In this document: positions 25,222-33,914 of the stretch, one piece after another | Numbering within the stretch: position 1 is the stretch's first letter | Layout: each line of letters opens with the position of its first letter | DNA from: Chitinophaga rupis | GTDB lineage: Bacteria; Bacteroidota; Bacteroidia; Chitinophagales; Chitinophagaceae | Assembly: GCF_900109685.1 (NCBI RefSeq) | Contig: NZ_FOBB01000002.1 | Location: 428,085 to 492,084, forward strand | Reading direction: 5' to 3' | Length of the DNA: 64,000 nucleotides | Program-made: the position numbers and the translations under genes | Notes under the pieces: generated by a model | The model's input: only the letters and a program-made list of their open reading frames with translations | Databases searched by the model: none | Told to the model about the DNA's origin: nothing

Positions 25222-26263
25222 ACTGTTCCATATTCCGTACTACTTTCTGAAAATCCCTGGGCAATATGTCAAATGCTTTTTTAAAAGAACGGGTAAAGTT
25301 GGCAGTGTTCTGAAAACCAGTCATGTAGGAAATTTCCTTGATAGGGTGCTGTTGCCTGCCCAGCAGCTGTTTGGCATACTCCATGCGCTGCGCCTGGTAA
25401 TACTGGTAACAGCTCATCCCGAACATGGATTTAAACACACTCTTGAATTTTGTAACGCTCATGTTGCACATGCGCGCCAGCTCTTCCACCGTAAGGGGAG
25501 GGGAGCCAAAGTCGCTCACATAAAGGTCTTTCACCCTTATTACATCCTGCAGGTTGGTATCGTAATAAGCTTCCTGCTGTTCTTCCATCGTAAAAAAGTG
25601 CAGGTACCATTGGTGCAGCAGGTTATAGGCTGCGCTGATCAGCGCAGGGCGGTGAATGAAAGTAGCGTTGGGCCCTTCGCTTAGCTGCTCAAAGGTTTGA
25701 TCCATACGGTGCTGTACGCTTAATGGCAGCGGTATAATGCTGCTAAAGGGCCGCTGCTGAATAAAATCCTGTATCAGCCCGTGCCTGGGCGTGTCAGTGA
25801 CAAGGCGTAGTTCCTCCATGGCAAAGCTGCGCGTCATCATCATTACATATATCCGTTGCCGTTGGCCTGCCGGGAAAAGAAAGCTGCTGCTTAGCTGTGT
25901 GCTGTATACAAAAAGACAATCGCTGTAAATGGAAAGATCCTGGTCCGTATGGTTGGCATCTGTAAAATAAGGCTGCTGAAAGCCGTAGCGGCAGCCGCTC
26001 ATATAGTAATGCTCTTTTTTTTGCACCGGGCATACCAGTAATGTCTGCTGCTGCCAGGTTACATCACATAACAGGCAGAAGAGGCCGTTAAACAGCTCCC
26101 GGCATTCAATAAAACCGTTCCCCAGTGCCCGCGGCAGGTAAATACGGTTATGCTCCGCCTTCACTGTGCTTTTGCCGTAAGGTTCAAAAGCCGCTGCCAG
26201 CTGTGCCAGCAGGCGTTTTACAGGTCCGGGTGAAAAAGATATGGTGAAAAGTTTATCCTTCAT
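25220..26263 (-). CDS. AraC-family transcriptional regulator
   Basis: A 347-aa regulator. The last 100 residues form the double HTH of AraC/XylS proteins: LTVEELARMCNMSVTKFKSV with the following FGMSCYQYYQAQRM, then PIKEISYMTGFQNTANFTRS and FKKAFDILPRDF. The N-terminal 230 residues are a variable domain without a motif I recognise, presumably ligand or partner binding. It is divergent from the helicase gene, sharing a 387-nt upstream region with several ATTACAA words that may be its own sites. The target genes are unknown; the adjacent SPFH gene, which carries an inverted repeat of the same half-site, is a candidate. Confidence 0.9.
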   Translation of the reverse strand: MKDKLFTISFSPGPVKRLLAQLAAAFEPYGKSTVKAEHNRIYLPRALGNGFIECRELFNGLFCLLCDVTWQQQTLLVCPVQKKEHYYMSGCRYGFQQPYFTDANHTDQDLSIYSDCLFVYSTQLSSSFLFPAGQRQRIYVMMMTRSFAMEELRLVTDTPRHGLIQDFIQQRPFSSIIPLPLSVQHRMDQTFEQLSEGPNATFIHRPALISAAYNLLHQWYLHFFTMEEQQEAYYDTNLQDVIRVKDLYVSDFGSPPLTVEELARMCNMSVTKFKSVFKSMFGMSCYQYYQAQRMEYAKQLLGRQQHPIKEISYMTGFQNTANFTRSFKKAFDILPRDFQKVVRNMEQ

Positions 26264-26650
26264 GCACCGTCATTACAACAATTAACAAAATACAAGTTGG
26301 CATCACCGGCTAAATGGCCGGCATGTTAAATAATTACAAAGAGGGTGAAATGGTTATAGGCGGGAAAAGGTTGTTGTGCCCGTAAATAGTTGGATTACAA
26401 TTGCAAATTACAACCCTCATAACAAAAAATCATGCCAAAGTCTGAACAGCCTGCCAAACGTTTTGCACTGTTATTATGACCTTTTAGATAATAATTACCG
26501 GAGCGCCTTTTTTTCCTTTGTGATGAGTTTCAGAAAGTTGATAACACCCAAGAAGCTTTGCCCGTTGCCTGGTTTAATATTGAATAGCCTAACCAGCCGC
26601 AGCGGGCTTTTTATTTTTTTCGCTATCTTCGCCGCTTTACATTTTAATTT
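26264..26650. promoter_or_regulatory. Divergent control region, AraC-type gene / helicase gene
   Basis: A 387-nt intergenic stretch. ATTACAA occurs at 26272, 26334, 26394 and 26407, twice as ATTACAAC. On the helicase side TATCTTCG (26624-26631) matches 7 of 8 positions of TAnnTTTG, 20 nt before the start codon. No supported gene is present. Confidence 0.4.
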
Positions 26651-28849
26651 ATGCCCCCAACAGATAGCAGCAACACCATGTTTCAACTGGCGGCAGATTT
26701 TATACAGCAAACCAACCGCCATATCTTTTTAACCGGTAAAGCCGGTACCGGTAAAACCACTTTCCTGAAACATATCAGGGAATACACTGCCAAAAATACG
26801 GTAGTGATAGCCCCTACAGGTGTAGCCGCCATTAATGCCGGCGGCGTTACCATGCACTCATTTTTCCAGCTGCCCTTTGGGCCCTTCATACCCGGAACCA
26901 AAAGAGGTTTTGGGCAGGATGATGATGTAAGCATGGACCGGCATGCGCTATTCCGCAGCATTCGTTTTAACCACGATAAGAAAGAGATCCTGCGCGACCT
27001 GGAGCTGCTGATCATTGACGAAGTGAGCATGGTGCGGGCAGACTCGCTGGACGCTATAGACGCTATTTTACGCCATTTCCGCAACCAGCCCCTGTTGCCT
27101 TTTGGCGGGGTGCAGGTGCTGTTCATTGGCGACCTGTTCCAGCTGCCGCCCGTAGTGCCGGATTCTGAATGGCAGATCTTAAAAGAACATTATGCCGGTG
27201 TATTCTTCTTTCATGCCAAGGTGCTGGAAGAAGCGCCGCCTTTATATGTGGAGCTGAAAAAGATCTACCGGCAAAATGAAGCCGCTTTTATTGATCTGCT
27301 GAATGGTATCCGTAATAATAATGCCACCGCCGCACAGCTTGAACTGCTGAACCAGCGCTACCAGCCATCCTTTACCGGCCAGGAGCAGCAGTATATTGTA
27401 TTGACCACGCATAACCGCCGGGCCGATGAGATCAATGCCAGCCGCCTGGCCGCCGTGCCCGGGCCTATTCACCGTTTTGAGGGCACTGTAGAAGGCGATT
27501 TCAGTGATAAAGCCCTGCCCACAGAGCTGGTGCTGCAGCTGAAACCCGGGGCACAGGTAATGTTCATTAAGAACGACCTGGCAGAAGTAAAACGTTATTA
27601 CAACGGTAAAATAGCCACGGTAAAATCTATTGATAAAGATCGCATTATTGTTACGCTGGCCGGCAGCGGGGAAGACCTGCAGCTGGAAAAGGAAACCTGG
27701 CGCAACATCCGCTACACGCATAATAAAACCGATAACCGTATAGAAGAAGAGGAGCTGGGCAGCTTTACGCAGTATCCTATTCGCCTGGCCTGGGCCATTA
27801 CCATCCATAAAAGCCAGGGCCTTACGTTTGAAAGGGCCATTATTGATGCCGGCAGCGCCTTTGCGCCCGGGCAGGTATACGTGGCCCTAAGCCGCTGTAC
27901 CTCGCTGGAAGGGCTGGTGCTGCATTCCCGCATTCATGCCGCCGCTATCCGTAATGATGAGCAGGTAATAGCTTTTGCCGCTAAGGAAAATGCGGCCAAC
28001 GAGCTGGAAGTGCTGCTGGATATGGAACGGCGTGTATTCTGGTCAAACAGTCTGAAGCAGGTATTTAACTGGCAAAAATTGCTGCTGGCTTTACAGGCGC
28101 ATGCCGCCTGGCTGCCGGGTAAAAAACTGCCGGATATGGAAGCCGCCCTGTTGCTGAATAATACTCTGCAGCAAAAGGCCGTACGCCAGCAGGAGGTAGC
28201 CCAGAAGTTCCGGCAGCAGCTAGGCAGCCTGCTGGATGTGGTAGTGCAAACGGCCGATCCATCGCCTATACAGGAGCGGATGAATAAAGCCATAGGTTAT
28301 TTTACGCAGGCAGTGTATGATGAGCTGATCAAACCTCTGCAGGAACATAAGGCAACGGTGAAAGGCGCCAAACAACGTAAGTACCAGGACCAACTGGAAA
28401 CCCTGGAAGCCGCGCTGTGGTTAAAGCTGCAGCAGATATGGCAGGCCAGTTATTGCGATACTACCTTTAATGCCGGCTTAACAGACTATAGCCAGCTGCG
28501 CAACCAAACCACTGCTGCCAAACCGGGAAAACAGAAGGCAGAGGTGGGCAGCAGCCGCCGCGGCAGCCTGGAGTTGTACCTGGGTGGTAAAAGCATTGCG
28601 GAGATAGCGGATATGAGGCAGCTTACCATTGGGACCGTAGAGGGGCACCTGGCCCAATGCGTAGGGGCAGGGGAGCTGGCGCTGGAAAGTTTTGTATCCA
28701 GGGAAAAAATAGATAAGATCATGCCGCTTCTGGCCTCTATGGGAGCCGCTGCAGCCGGCGCTATCCGTCAGCGTTTAGGCGATGAGGTGAGCTATGCGGA
28801 GATCAGGGCTGTGCAGGGATATAGCAGGTTGTCCTCAGCCAAAGGCTGA
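26651..28849 (+). CDS. PIF1/RecD-like DNA helicase with C-terminal HTH domain
   Basis: A 732-aa superfamily 1B helicase. Walker A is GKAGTGKT (residues 29-36); Walker B is LLIIDEVSM with FIGDLFQLPPVV, typical of PIF1/RecD2-like enzymes. Near residues 385-420 AITIHKSQGLTFERAIID and VYVALSRCTSLEGLVL form the UvrD_C_2-type motifs V and VI. The tail (about residues 635-690: LELYLGGKSIAEIADMRQLT, then GTVEGHLAQCV) is the helix-turn-helix domain found also at the end of some RecQ proteins. A role in replication-fork or recombination DNA unwinding is inferred. An alternative start at 26678 lacks nine residues. It stands alone. Confidence 0.9.
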   Translation: MPPTDSSNTMFQLAADFIQQTNRHIFLTGKAGTGKTTFLKHIREYTAKNTVVIAPTGVAAINAGGVTMHSFFQLPFGPFIPGTKRGFGQDDDVSMDRHALFRSIRFNHDKKEILRDLELLIIDEVSMVRADSLDAIDAILRHFRNQPLLPFGGVQVLFIGDLFQLPPVVPDSEWQILKEHYAGVFFFHAKVLEEAPPLYVELKKIYRQNEAAFIDLLNGIRNNNATAAQLELLNQRYQPSFTGQEQQYIVLTTHNRRADEINASRLAAVPGPIHRFEGTVEGDFSDKALPTELVLQLKPGAQVMFIKNDLAEVKRYYNGKIATVKSIDKDRIIVTLAGSGEDLQLEKETWRNIRYTHNKTDNRIEEEELGSFTQYPIRLAWAITIHKSQGLTFERAIIDAGSAFAPGQVYVALSRCTSLEGLVLHSRIHAAAIRNDEQVIAFAAKENAANELEVLLDMERRVFWSNSLKQVFNWQKLLLALQAHAAWLPGKKLPDMEAALLLNNTLQQKAVRQQEVAQKFRQQLGSLLDVVVQTADPSPIQERMNKAIGYFTQAVYDELIKPLQEHKATVKGAKQRKYQDQLETLEAALWLKLQQIWQASYCDTTFNAGLTDYSQLRNQTTAAKPGKQKAEVGSSRRGSLELYLGGKSIAEIADMRQLTIGTVEGHLAQCVGAGELALESFVSREKIDKIMPLLASMGAAAAGAIRQRLGDEVSYAEIRAVQGYSRLSSAKG

Positions 28850-28853
28850 GGGG

Positions 28854-28959
28854 AATTACGAATTGTCAATTACGGCGGCCCCGCCCAAAGCGGAGCACAG
28901 CCTGCCCCGCCCAGTGGGGAATGCCATTGAAAGTAATTATGAGAGGAGTAATTACGAAT
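28854..28959 (-). repeat. Dispersed GC-cored intergenic repeat, copy B
   Basis: The reverse complement matches copy A (13180-13282) at about 90% by eye. It begins 5 nt after the helicase stop. Its plus-strand left end (28854-28873) is the exact reverse complement of the 20-mer GTAATTGACAATTCGTAATT. AATTACGAATTG occurs as a direct repeat at both ends (28854-28865 and 28950-28961). Confidence 0.8.
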
Positions 28960-29120
28960 TGGTACTTCGTATGGCTTGTGTTCAGGTGATTATAAATATG
29001 CCGTATTTATGATGCTGGCTAATTAAAAGCAACCGGCCTCTAAAACTATGATTCACAGAGCGCTCGCTGGCTAATCCAACCGCAGATAACTGCCCATCAC
29101 CCAAATCCACCAACAATCGT

Positions 29121-29128
29121 TATATTTG
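29121..29128 (+). promoter_or_regulatory. Candidate -7 element for the luciferase-like oxidoreductase gene
   Basis: TATATTTG is an exact match to TAnnTTTG, 84 nt before the start codon. No TTTG box is found 19 nt upstream. The transcript would carry the 20-mer repeat at 29149-29168 in its 5' leader. Confidence 0.45.
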
Positions 29129-29148
29129 CTCCTCGCAATCCGTAATTT

Positions 29149-29168
29149 GTAATTGACAATTCGTAATT
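29149..29168 (+). repeat. Exact 20-mer repeat, third copy
   Basis: GTAATTGACAATTCGTAATT, identical to 13263-13282 and the exact reverse complement of 28854-28873. With the latter it forms a perfect 20-bp inverted repeat enclosing 275 nt that hold the rest of copy B and no gene. Confidence 0.85.
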
Positions 29169-29211
29169 ACCCACTGTTCCTGCCTGCAACCGTTGCCACA
29201 TTTCAATTACT

Positions 29212-30222
29212 ATGGCACGACAAAAGAAGCTTAAGCTCAGCGTTTTAGACCAATCTCCCATCCGCAAAGGCAGCAATGCCGTGGAAGCACTCCAGGAAAG
29301 CGTTCAACTGGTGCAGTTAGCAGACCGTTTAGGGTTTACCCGTTACTGGGTATCGGAACATCACAATACCGCTACACTAGCCGGCTCTGCCCCGGAAATA
29401 TTGATTGCCCGCCTGGCAGCAGCTTCTGAGCGCATCCGGGTAGGTTCCGGCGGCGTAATGCTGCCTAATCACAGCACCTTAAAAGTAGCGGAGAACTTCC
29501 GTTTGCTGGAAGCCCTGTACCCGGAGCGTATTGACCTTGGCATAGGCCGGGCCCCGGGCGGCGACCGTATTACAGCGCATTTGCTCAACCCATCCAACAG
29601 CTTTAACCCGCGGGAATTTGTGCAGCAGGTGGCTGATCTGCAGGCTTACCTGAGTGAGAATGCCAATACCGGCTCTGTACATGAAAAGGTAAAAGCCATT
29701 CCGCATATAGATACCATGCCCGACCTCTGGATGCTTACCTCCAGCGGGGAAAGCGGTTTACTGGCGGCCCATTATGGCATAGCCCTTTCCTTTGCCCATT
29801 TCATTTACCCGGTAGGCGGCCCACAGGCGCTGCAAAATTACCGGGAGCAGTTTCGTCCCTCGCCCTGGCTGAAAGAGCCGCAGGCCAGTGTAGGTATTTT
29901 TGTTTTTTGTGCAGATACGGAGGAAAAGGCGCAGCAGCTGCAATCTGTAATGGACCATCGCCTGTTGAACCTGGAAAAAGGGCGGATAGATGTAGTACCT
30001 TCTTACGACGAGATCAAGGATTACCAATATTCCCCGGCAGAGTGGGAGCGGGTGCTGCATAACCGTGGCCGCATGATCACTGGTACCCCGCCGCAGGTAA
30101 AGGAACAGCTGCTGCAGCTGGCCGATGATTATGAAGTAGATGAAATTGTAATTGCCACCATCACTGATCATTTCGAAGACCGCCTCCGGTCATATGAGCT
30201 ATTAGCGGAACTCTTTTTATAA
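29212..30222 (+). CDS. Luciferase-like flavin-dependent oxidoreductase (MsnO8-like)
   Basis: A 336-aa protein of the bacterial luciferase-like monooxygenase superfamily with a TIM-barrel fold, expected to use reduced flavin (FMN or F420-like). Typical segments are LSVLDQSPIRKGSNAVEAL at the N-terminus, RYWVSEHHNTATLAGSAPE, ERIRVGSGGVMLPNH and YPERIDLGIGRAPGGD, which together mark the MsnO8-like subfamily. The specific substrate cannot be named. It lies upstream of, but is separated by a 260-nt palindrome-bearing spacer from, the rhamnose cluster, so it is probably an independent unit. Confidence 0.88.
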   Translation: MARQKKLKLSVLDQSPIRKGSNAVEALQESVQLVQLADRLGFTRYWVSEHHNTATLAGSAPEILIARLAAASERIRVGSGGVMLPNHSTLKVAENFRLLEALYPERIDLGIGRAPGGDRITAHLLNPSNSFNPREFVQQVADLQAYLSENANTGSVHEKVKAIPHIDTMPDLWMLTSSGESGLLAAHYGIALSFAHFIYPVGGPQALQNYREQFRPSPWLKEPQASVGIFVFCADTEEKAQQLQSVMDHRLLNLEKGRIDVVPSYDEIKDYQYSPAEWERVLHNRGRMITGTPPQVKEQLLQLADDYEVDEIVIATITDHFEDRLRSYELLAELFL

Positions 30223-30349
30223 TTACGCTTAATGCAAAATGCTGAATGCTTAATGCTTAATGCCGAACGCTAATGCAGCCGGCGGTATGCCTGTGCTCAA
30301 CCTAACATAATCAGCATTCGGCGTTAAGCGTTTTGCATTCAGCGTAATT
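30221..30349. repeat. Repeat-word palindrome upstream of rhaT
   Basis: Left arm 30221-30256 (AATTACGCTTAATGC and related words) and right arm 30314-30349 are complementary at about 30 of 36 positions by eye; several of the rest would be G-U pairs in RNA. AATGC words continue after the left arm to 30276. The left arm overlaps the stop of the oxidoreductase gene. Confidence 0.8.
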
Positions 30350-30431
30350 CCCCACTAGGTATGTATAGGATAGTTCCTTCTCCACCTTTCTTTATTTTTA
30401 GTCATCCTGGCAAATGCACTAAGCATTAAGC

Positions 30432-30452
30432 TTTTAGCGTTAAGCGCTAAAA
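30432..30452. promoter_or_regulatory. Inverted repeat just upstream of rhaT
   Basis: TTTTAGCG (30432-30439), 5 nt, CGCTAAAA (30445-30452), 30 nt before the rhaT start. It could be an operator for the GntR-type regulator encoded at the end of the cluster. It also fits the AAGC-word vocabulary of the neighbouring palindromes, so the two readings compete. Confidence 0.45.
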
Positions 30453-30482
30453 AGGACTGATATAAAATACAATTCCACATTT

Positions 30483-31541
30483 ATGCAAGCTATTTTAGGC
30501 GTTTTTTTTCATTTCATCGGAGGGTTTGCTTCCGGTAGTTTCTATATTCCATACAAGAAAGTAAAGAACTGGGCCTGGGAAAGTTATTGGATCGTAGGCG
30601 GTTTCTTTTCCTGGCTAATAGTGCCTTTCCTGGCGGCCTGGATCACGGTGCCGGATTTCCTGGCCATTATCCGCAACACCAGCAGCACCACACTTTTCTG
30701 GACCTATTTCATGGGCGTGCTCTGGGGCATTGGCGGGTTAACATTTGGCCTGGCCATGCGCTACCTGGGTTTGTCATTGGGGATGTCTGTAGCGCTGGGC
30801 TATACTTCTGCATTTGGTTCATTGATACCGCCTATTTACCGTGATCTGTTCGGGCATGAGGCAGGCGCTGTAACCTTTTCCTCCATGCTGCACAGCAACA
30901 GCGGTTTGCTGGTGCTGGCCGGGGTAGTAGTATGTTTATTAGGTATTGCTATTTGCGGTAAGGCGGGGGTAATGAAAGAAAGGGAATTGCCTGAAGATCA
31001 GAAGAAAGAGAGCATACAGGAGTTTAATCTGCGTAAAGGCCTGCTGGTAGCCACGGTATCGGGCATCTTAAGCGCCTGTTTCAACTTTGGTATTGAAGCT
31101 GGTAAACCCATGGCGGAGATAGCCGTACAGCAGGGCAGCAACCCGCTGTTCCAGAATAACGTGATCTTTGTAGTGCTGCTCTGGGGCGGGCTTACCACCA
31201 ACTTATGCTGGTGCATGCTGTTAAACGCACGTAATAAGACCTTTGGTAATTACACGGATAGATCCACACCGCTGGCCAGTAATTATCTGTTTGCCGCTAT
31301 TGCCGGCACCACCTGGTTCCTGCAATTCTTCTTTTACGGGATGGGCGAAAGTAAGCTGGGTAACGGCGCCAGCTCCTGGATCCTGCACATGGCGTTTATC
31401 ATCATGGTATCCAGCCTGTGGGGCATTACGTTAAGAGAGTGGAAAGGAGTAAGCTCAAAAACATACGGCACCATCATCGCGGGGATCATTACTATTATGA
31501 TATCTGTGTTGTTAGTGGGATATGGTAATTCGCTGGAGTAA
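30483..31541 (+). CDS. rhaT: L-rhamnose:H+ symporter
   Basis: A 352-aa inner-membrane transporter of the RhaT family with ten predicted membrane segments, bringing L-rhamnose into the cytoplasm with protons. Diagnostic stretches are HFIGGFASGSFYIPYKKVKNWAWESYW at the N-terminus (given here as family region residues 11-37), LGLSLGMSVALGYTSAFGSL, and SGILSACFNFGIEAGKP. The C-terminal half has the conserved GNGASSWILHMAFIIM. It is the first gene of the rhamnose cluster and is followed by a palindromic spacer before rhaEW. Confidence 0.93.
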   Translation: MQAILGVFFHFIGGFASGSFYIPYKKVKNWAWESYWIVGGFFSWLIVPFLAAWITVPDFLAIIRNTSSTTLFWTYFMGVLWGIGGLTFGLAMRYLGLSLGMSVALGYTSAFGSLIPPIYRDLFGHEAGAVTFSSMLHSNSGLLVLAGVVVCLLGIAICGKAGVMKERELPEDQKKESIQEFNLRKGLLVATVSGILSACFNFGIEAGKPMAEIAVQQGSNPLFQNNVIFVVLLWGGLTTNLCWCMLLNARNKTFGNYTDRSTPLASNYLFAAIAGTTWFLQFFFYGMGESKLGNGASSWILHMAFIIMVSSLWGITLREWKGVSSKTYGTIIAGIITIMISVLLVGYGNSLE

Positions 31542-31634
31542 GCGAAAAGCAAAAAGCATAAAGCGCAAAGCATAAAGCAAAACAGAGAAAGCAAAACACA
31601 GGAAGCTTTATGCTTTCGGCTTTATGCTTTCAGC
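31540..31634. repeat. Repeat-word palindrome between rhaT and rhaEW
   Basis: Left arm words AAAGCATAAAGC and relatives run 31540-31578; right arm 31605-31634. The best 30-nt segments (31549-31578 and 31605-31634) agree at about 26 of 30 positions as reverse complements. The left arm starts on the rhaT stop codon. Confidence 0.85.
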
Positions 31635-31676
31635 TAAAACGTTTTCAGCTCAATCAAAAAATAAAGTACACACAAT

Positions 31677-33800
31677 ATGTCAGTTTCTGCATCTACTAAT
31701 TTCAAACATGTAAGTTATTTATGGGACGAAGCCAAAGCCGCATCCCTGGCCGGTGATGAAGTGGCTTTGCTAATTTACCGTTCTAACCTGCTGGGCGCCG
31801 ATCTGCGGCTTACCAACTACGGTGGCGGTAATACGTCGTGCAAGGTAATGTCTACCGACCCGCTAACCGGTAAGCAAACAGAAGTAATGTGGGTGAAAGG
31901 CTCCGGCGGCGACTTGGGTACACTGAAAAAAAGCGGGCTGGCAGCATTGTATGTAGAGCGCCTGCGCGCACTGGAAAATATTTACCGTGGCATTGAGTTT
32001 GAAGATGAAATGGTGGAGCTTTTTAACCACTGCATTTTTGACCTCAGCTCCAAAGCCCCCTCTATTGATACGCCTTTACACGGATTCCTTCCTTTTAAAC
32101 ATATTGATCACCTGCACCCGGATGCTGCCATTGCTATAGCAGCAGCCAAAGATGGTAAAAAGATCACGCAGGAGCTGTTTAACGGCACCATTGGCTGGGT
32201 GGAATGGCAGCGCCCCGGTTTTGACCTGGGCCTGAAATTACGCCAATGCCTCAACGAAAATCCGGGCATCCGCGGTATTATGCTGGGCTCACACGGCCTG
32301 TTCACCTGGGGCGATACTGCTTATGAAAGCTACATCAACACCCTGGAAGTAATAGAGCGCTGTGCTGCTTACCTGGAAGAGAATTATGGTAAAAAGAGGC
32401 CGGTATTTGGCGGTGCACGTTCACAGCCTGCTCCCAAAGAAATCCGCCTGCAGCAGGCCGCCGCACTCGCGCCGGTGCTGCGTGGCTTATGCTCCGGCTA
32501 TACCCGCATGGTAGGTCATTTTACAGATGATGATCGCGTATTGCAGTTCATCAACTCCAACGACCTGGATCGCCTGGCGCCTATGGGTACCAGCTGCCCC
32601 GACCACTTTTTACGTACAAAAATAAGCCCGCTGGTGCTGAACCTGCAGCCAACGGAAGACCTGTCGGATGTAGCGAAGCTGAAGGAAAAGCTGGCCCCGC
32701 AGTTCGATGCGTACCGTAAAATGTATGCAGACTATTATAACACCTGCAAACATCCTAACTCACCCGCTATGCGCGATGCCAATCCCGTGGTGATCCTGTA
32801 TCCTGGTATTGGCATGTTCACCTTTTCAAAAGATAAACAAACCGCCCGCGTAGCCGCTGAATTTTATATTAATGCTATTAATGTAATGAAAGGTGCAGAA
32901 GCGGTATCGGAATATACATCCCTGCCCCGTCAGGAGGCGTTCAATATTGAATACTGGTTGCTGGAAGAAGCCAAGCTGCAGCGTATGCCCAAGCCCAAAC
33001 CACTGTCAGGCCGTATAGCCCTGATCACAGGCAGCGCCGGTGGTATTGGTAAAGCTATCGCTAAAAGATTTGCAGATGAAGGCGCCTGTGTAGTGATCAA
33101 CGATAATGATGCAGGCCGCCTGGAAGCTGCGAAAGCCGATTTTGGCAAAGGCTACAGCAGCGATGTATTTGCTACCGCTGTACTGGATGTAACCAGCAGC
33201 GCAGATATCCGCAATGCCTTTAAAACCGCTGCCCTGGCCTTTGGTGGGGTAGACCTGGTGGTGAACTGCGCAGGCCTTTCAATATCCAAACCCATTGAAG
33301 AACATACGGAGAAAGATTGGGACCTGTTATATGATGTGCTGGTAAAAGGTCAGTTCCTGGTAACACAGGCCGGCGTTGAGATCATGCGTAAGCAAGATAT
33401 TGGTGGCGATGTGCTGAACATTGTAAGTAAGAACGCATTAATGTCGGGCCCTAACAATGCCGGTTATGGTTCTGCCAAGGCAGCGCAGCTGCACCTGAGC
33501 CGTTTGAATGCAGCGGAGCTGGGTAAAGATCGTATACGCGTAAACGTAGTGAACCCGGATGCTGTTATTGCCGACAGTAAAATATGGGAAGGCGCCTGGG
33601 CCGAAGGCCGCGCCAAAGCCTATGGCATTAAGGTAGAGGAGCTGCCCGGCTTCTATGCCAAACGCACCCTGCTCAATGAAGTGATCCTGCCGGAAGATAT
33701 TGCCAGCGCTTGTTTTGCCTTTGTAGGCGGCCTGCTGAATAAATCCACCGGCAATGTGCTCAATGTGGATGGTGGCGTAGCTACCGCCTTTGTGCGCTAG
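31677..33800 (+). CDS. rhaEW: Bifunctional L-rhamnulose-1-phosphate aldolase / L-lactaldehyde dehydrogenase
   Basis: A 707-aa fusion. The N-terminal two thirds form a class II aldolase/adducin domain (SNLLGADLRLTNYGGGNTSC, TPLHGFLPFKHIDHLHPDA with metal-binding His, GIMLGSHGLFTWGD). From about residue 440 an SDR domain follows with the NAD motif ITGSAGGIGKAI, VNCAGLS and the catalytic YGSAK tetrad region. Known RhaEW enzymes split L-rhamnulose-1-P into DHAP and L-lactaldehyde and oxidise the latter to L-lactate. Both halves look intact. The neighbouring lutABC genes, which would oxidise L-lactate, agree with lactate rather than propanediol as the end product. Confidence 0.92.
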   Translation: MSVSASTNFKHVSYLWDEAKAASLAGDEVALLIYRSNLLGADLRLTNYGGGNTSCKVMSTDPLTGKQTEVMWVKGSGGDLGTLKKSGLAALYVERLRALENIYRGIEFEDEMVELFNHCIFDLSSKAPSIDTPLHGFLPFKHIDHLHPDAAIAIAAAKDGKKITQELFNGTIGWVEWQRPGFDLGLKLRQCLNENPGIRGIMLGSHGLFTWGDTAYESYINTLEVIERCAAYLEENYGKKRPVFGGARSQPAPKEIRLQQAAALAPVLRGLCSGYTRMVGHFTDDDRVLQFINSNDLDRLAPMGTSCPDHFLRTKISPLVLNLQPTEDLSDVAKLKEKLAPQFDAYRKMYADYYNTCKHPNSPAMRDANPVVILYPGIGMFTFSKDKQTARVAAEFYINAINVMKGAEAVSEYTSLPRQEAFNIEYWLLEEAKLQRMPKPKPLSGRIALITGSAGGIGKAIAKRFADEGACVVINDNDAGRLEAAKADFGKGYSSDVFATAVLDVTSSADIRNAFKTAALAFGGVDLVVNCAGLSISKPIEEHTEKDWDLLYDVLVKGQFLVTQAGVEIMRKQDIGGDVLNIVSKNALMSGPNNAGYGSAKAAQLHLSRLNAAELGKDRIRVNVVNPDAVIADSKIWEGAWAEGRAKAYGIKVEELPGFYAKRTLLNEVILPEDIASACFAFVGGLLNKSTGNVLNVDGGVATAFVR

Positions 33801-33804
33801 CTTT

Positions 33805-33888
33805 AATTAATAATGAATAATGAAGAATTAATAATCACGCGAATAAGTACTTCCAGTATTATTAAGTCTTCATTATTCGTTGTTTAAT
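33805..33888. repeat. Repeat-word palindrome between rhaEW and rhaI
   Basis: Arms 33805-33835 and 33858-33888, complementary at about 26 of 31 positions by eye, separated by 22 nt. The vocabulary (AATTAATAATGAATAATG) is close to that after the SPFH and rhaM genes. Confidence 0.85.
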
Positions 33889-33914
33889 GGTTAACTTAAT
33901 AAAAACTCTTCGTT

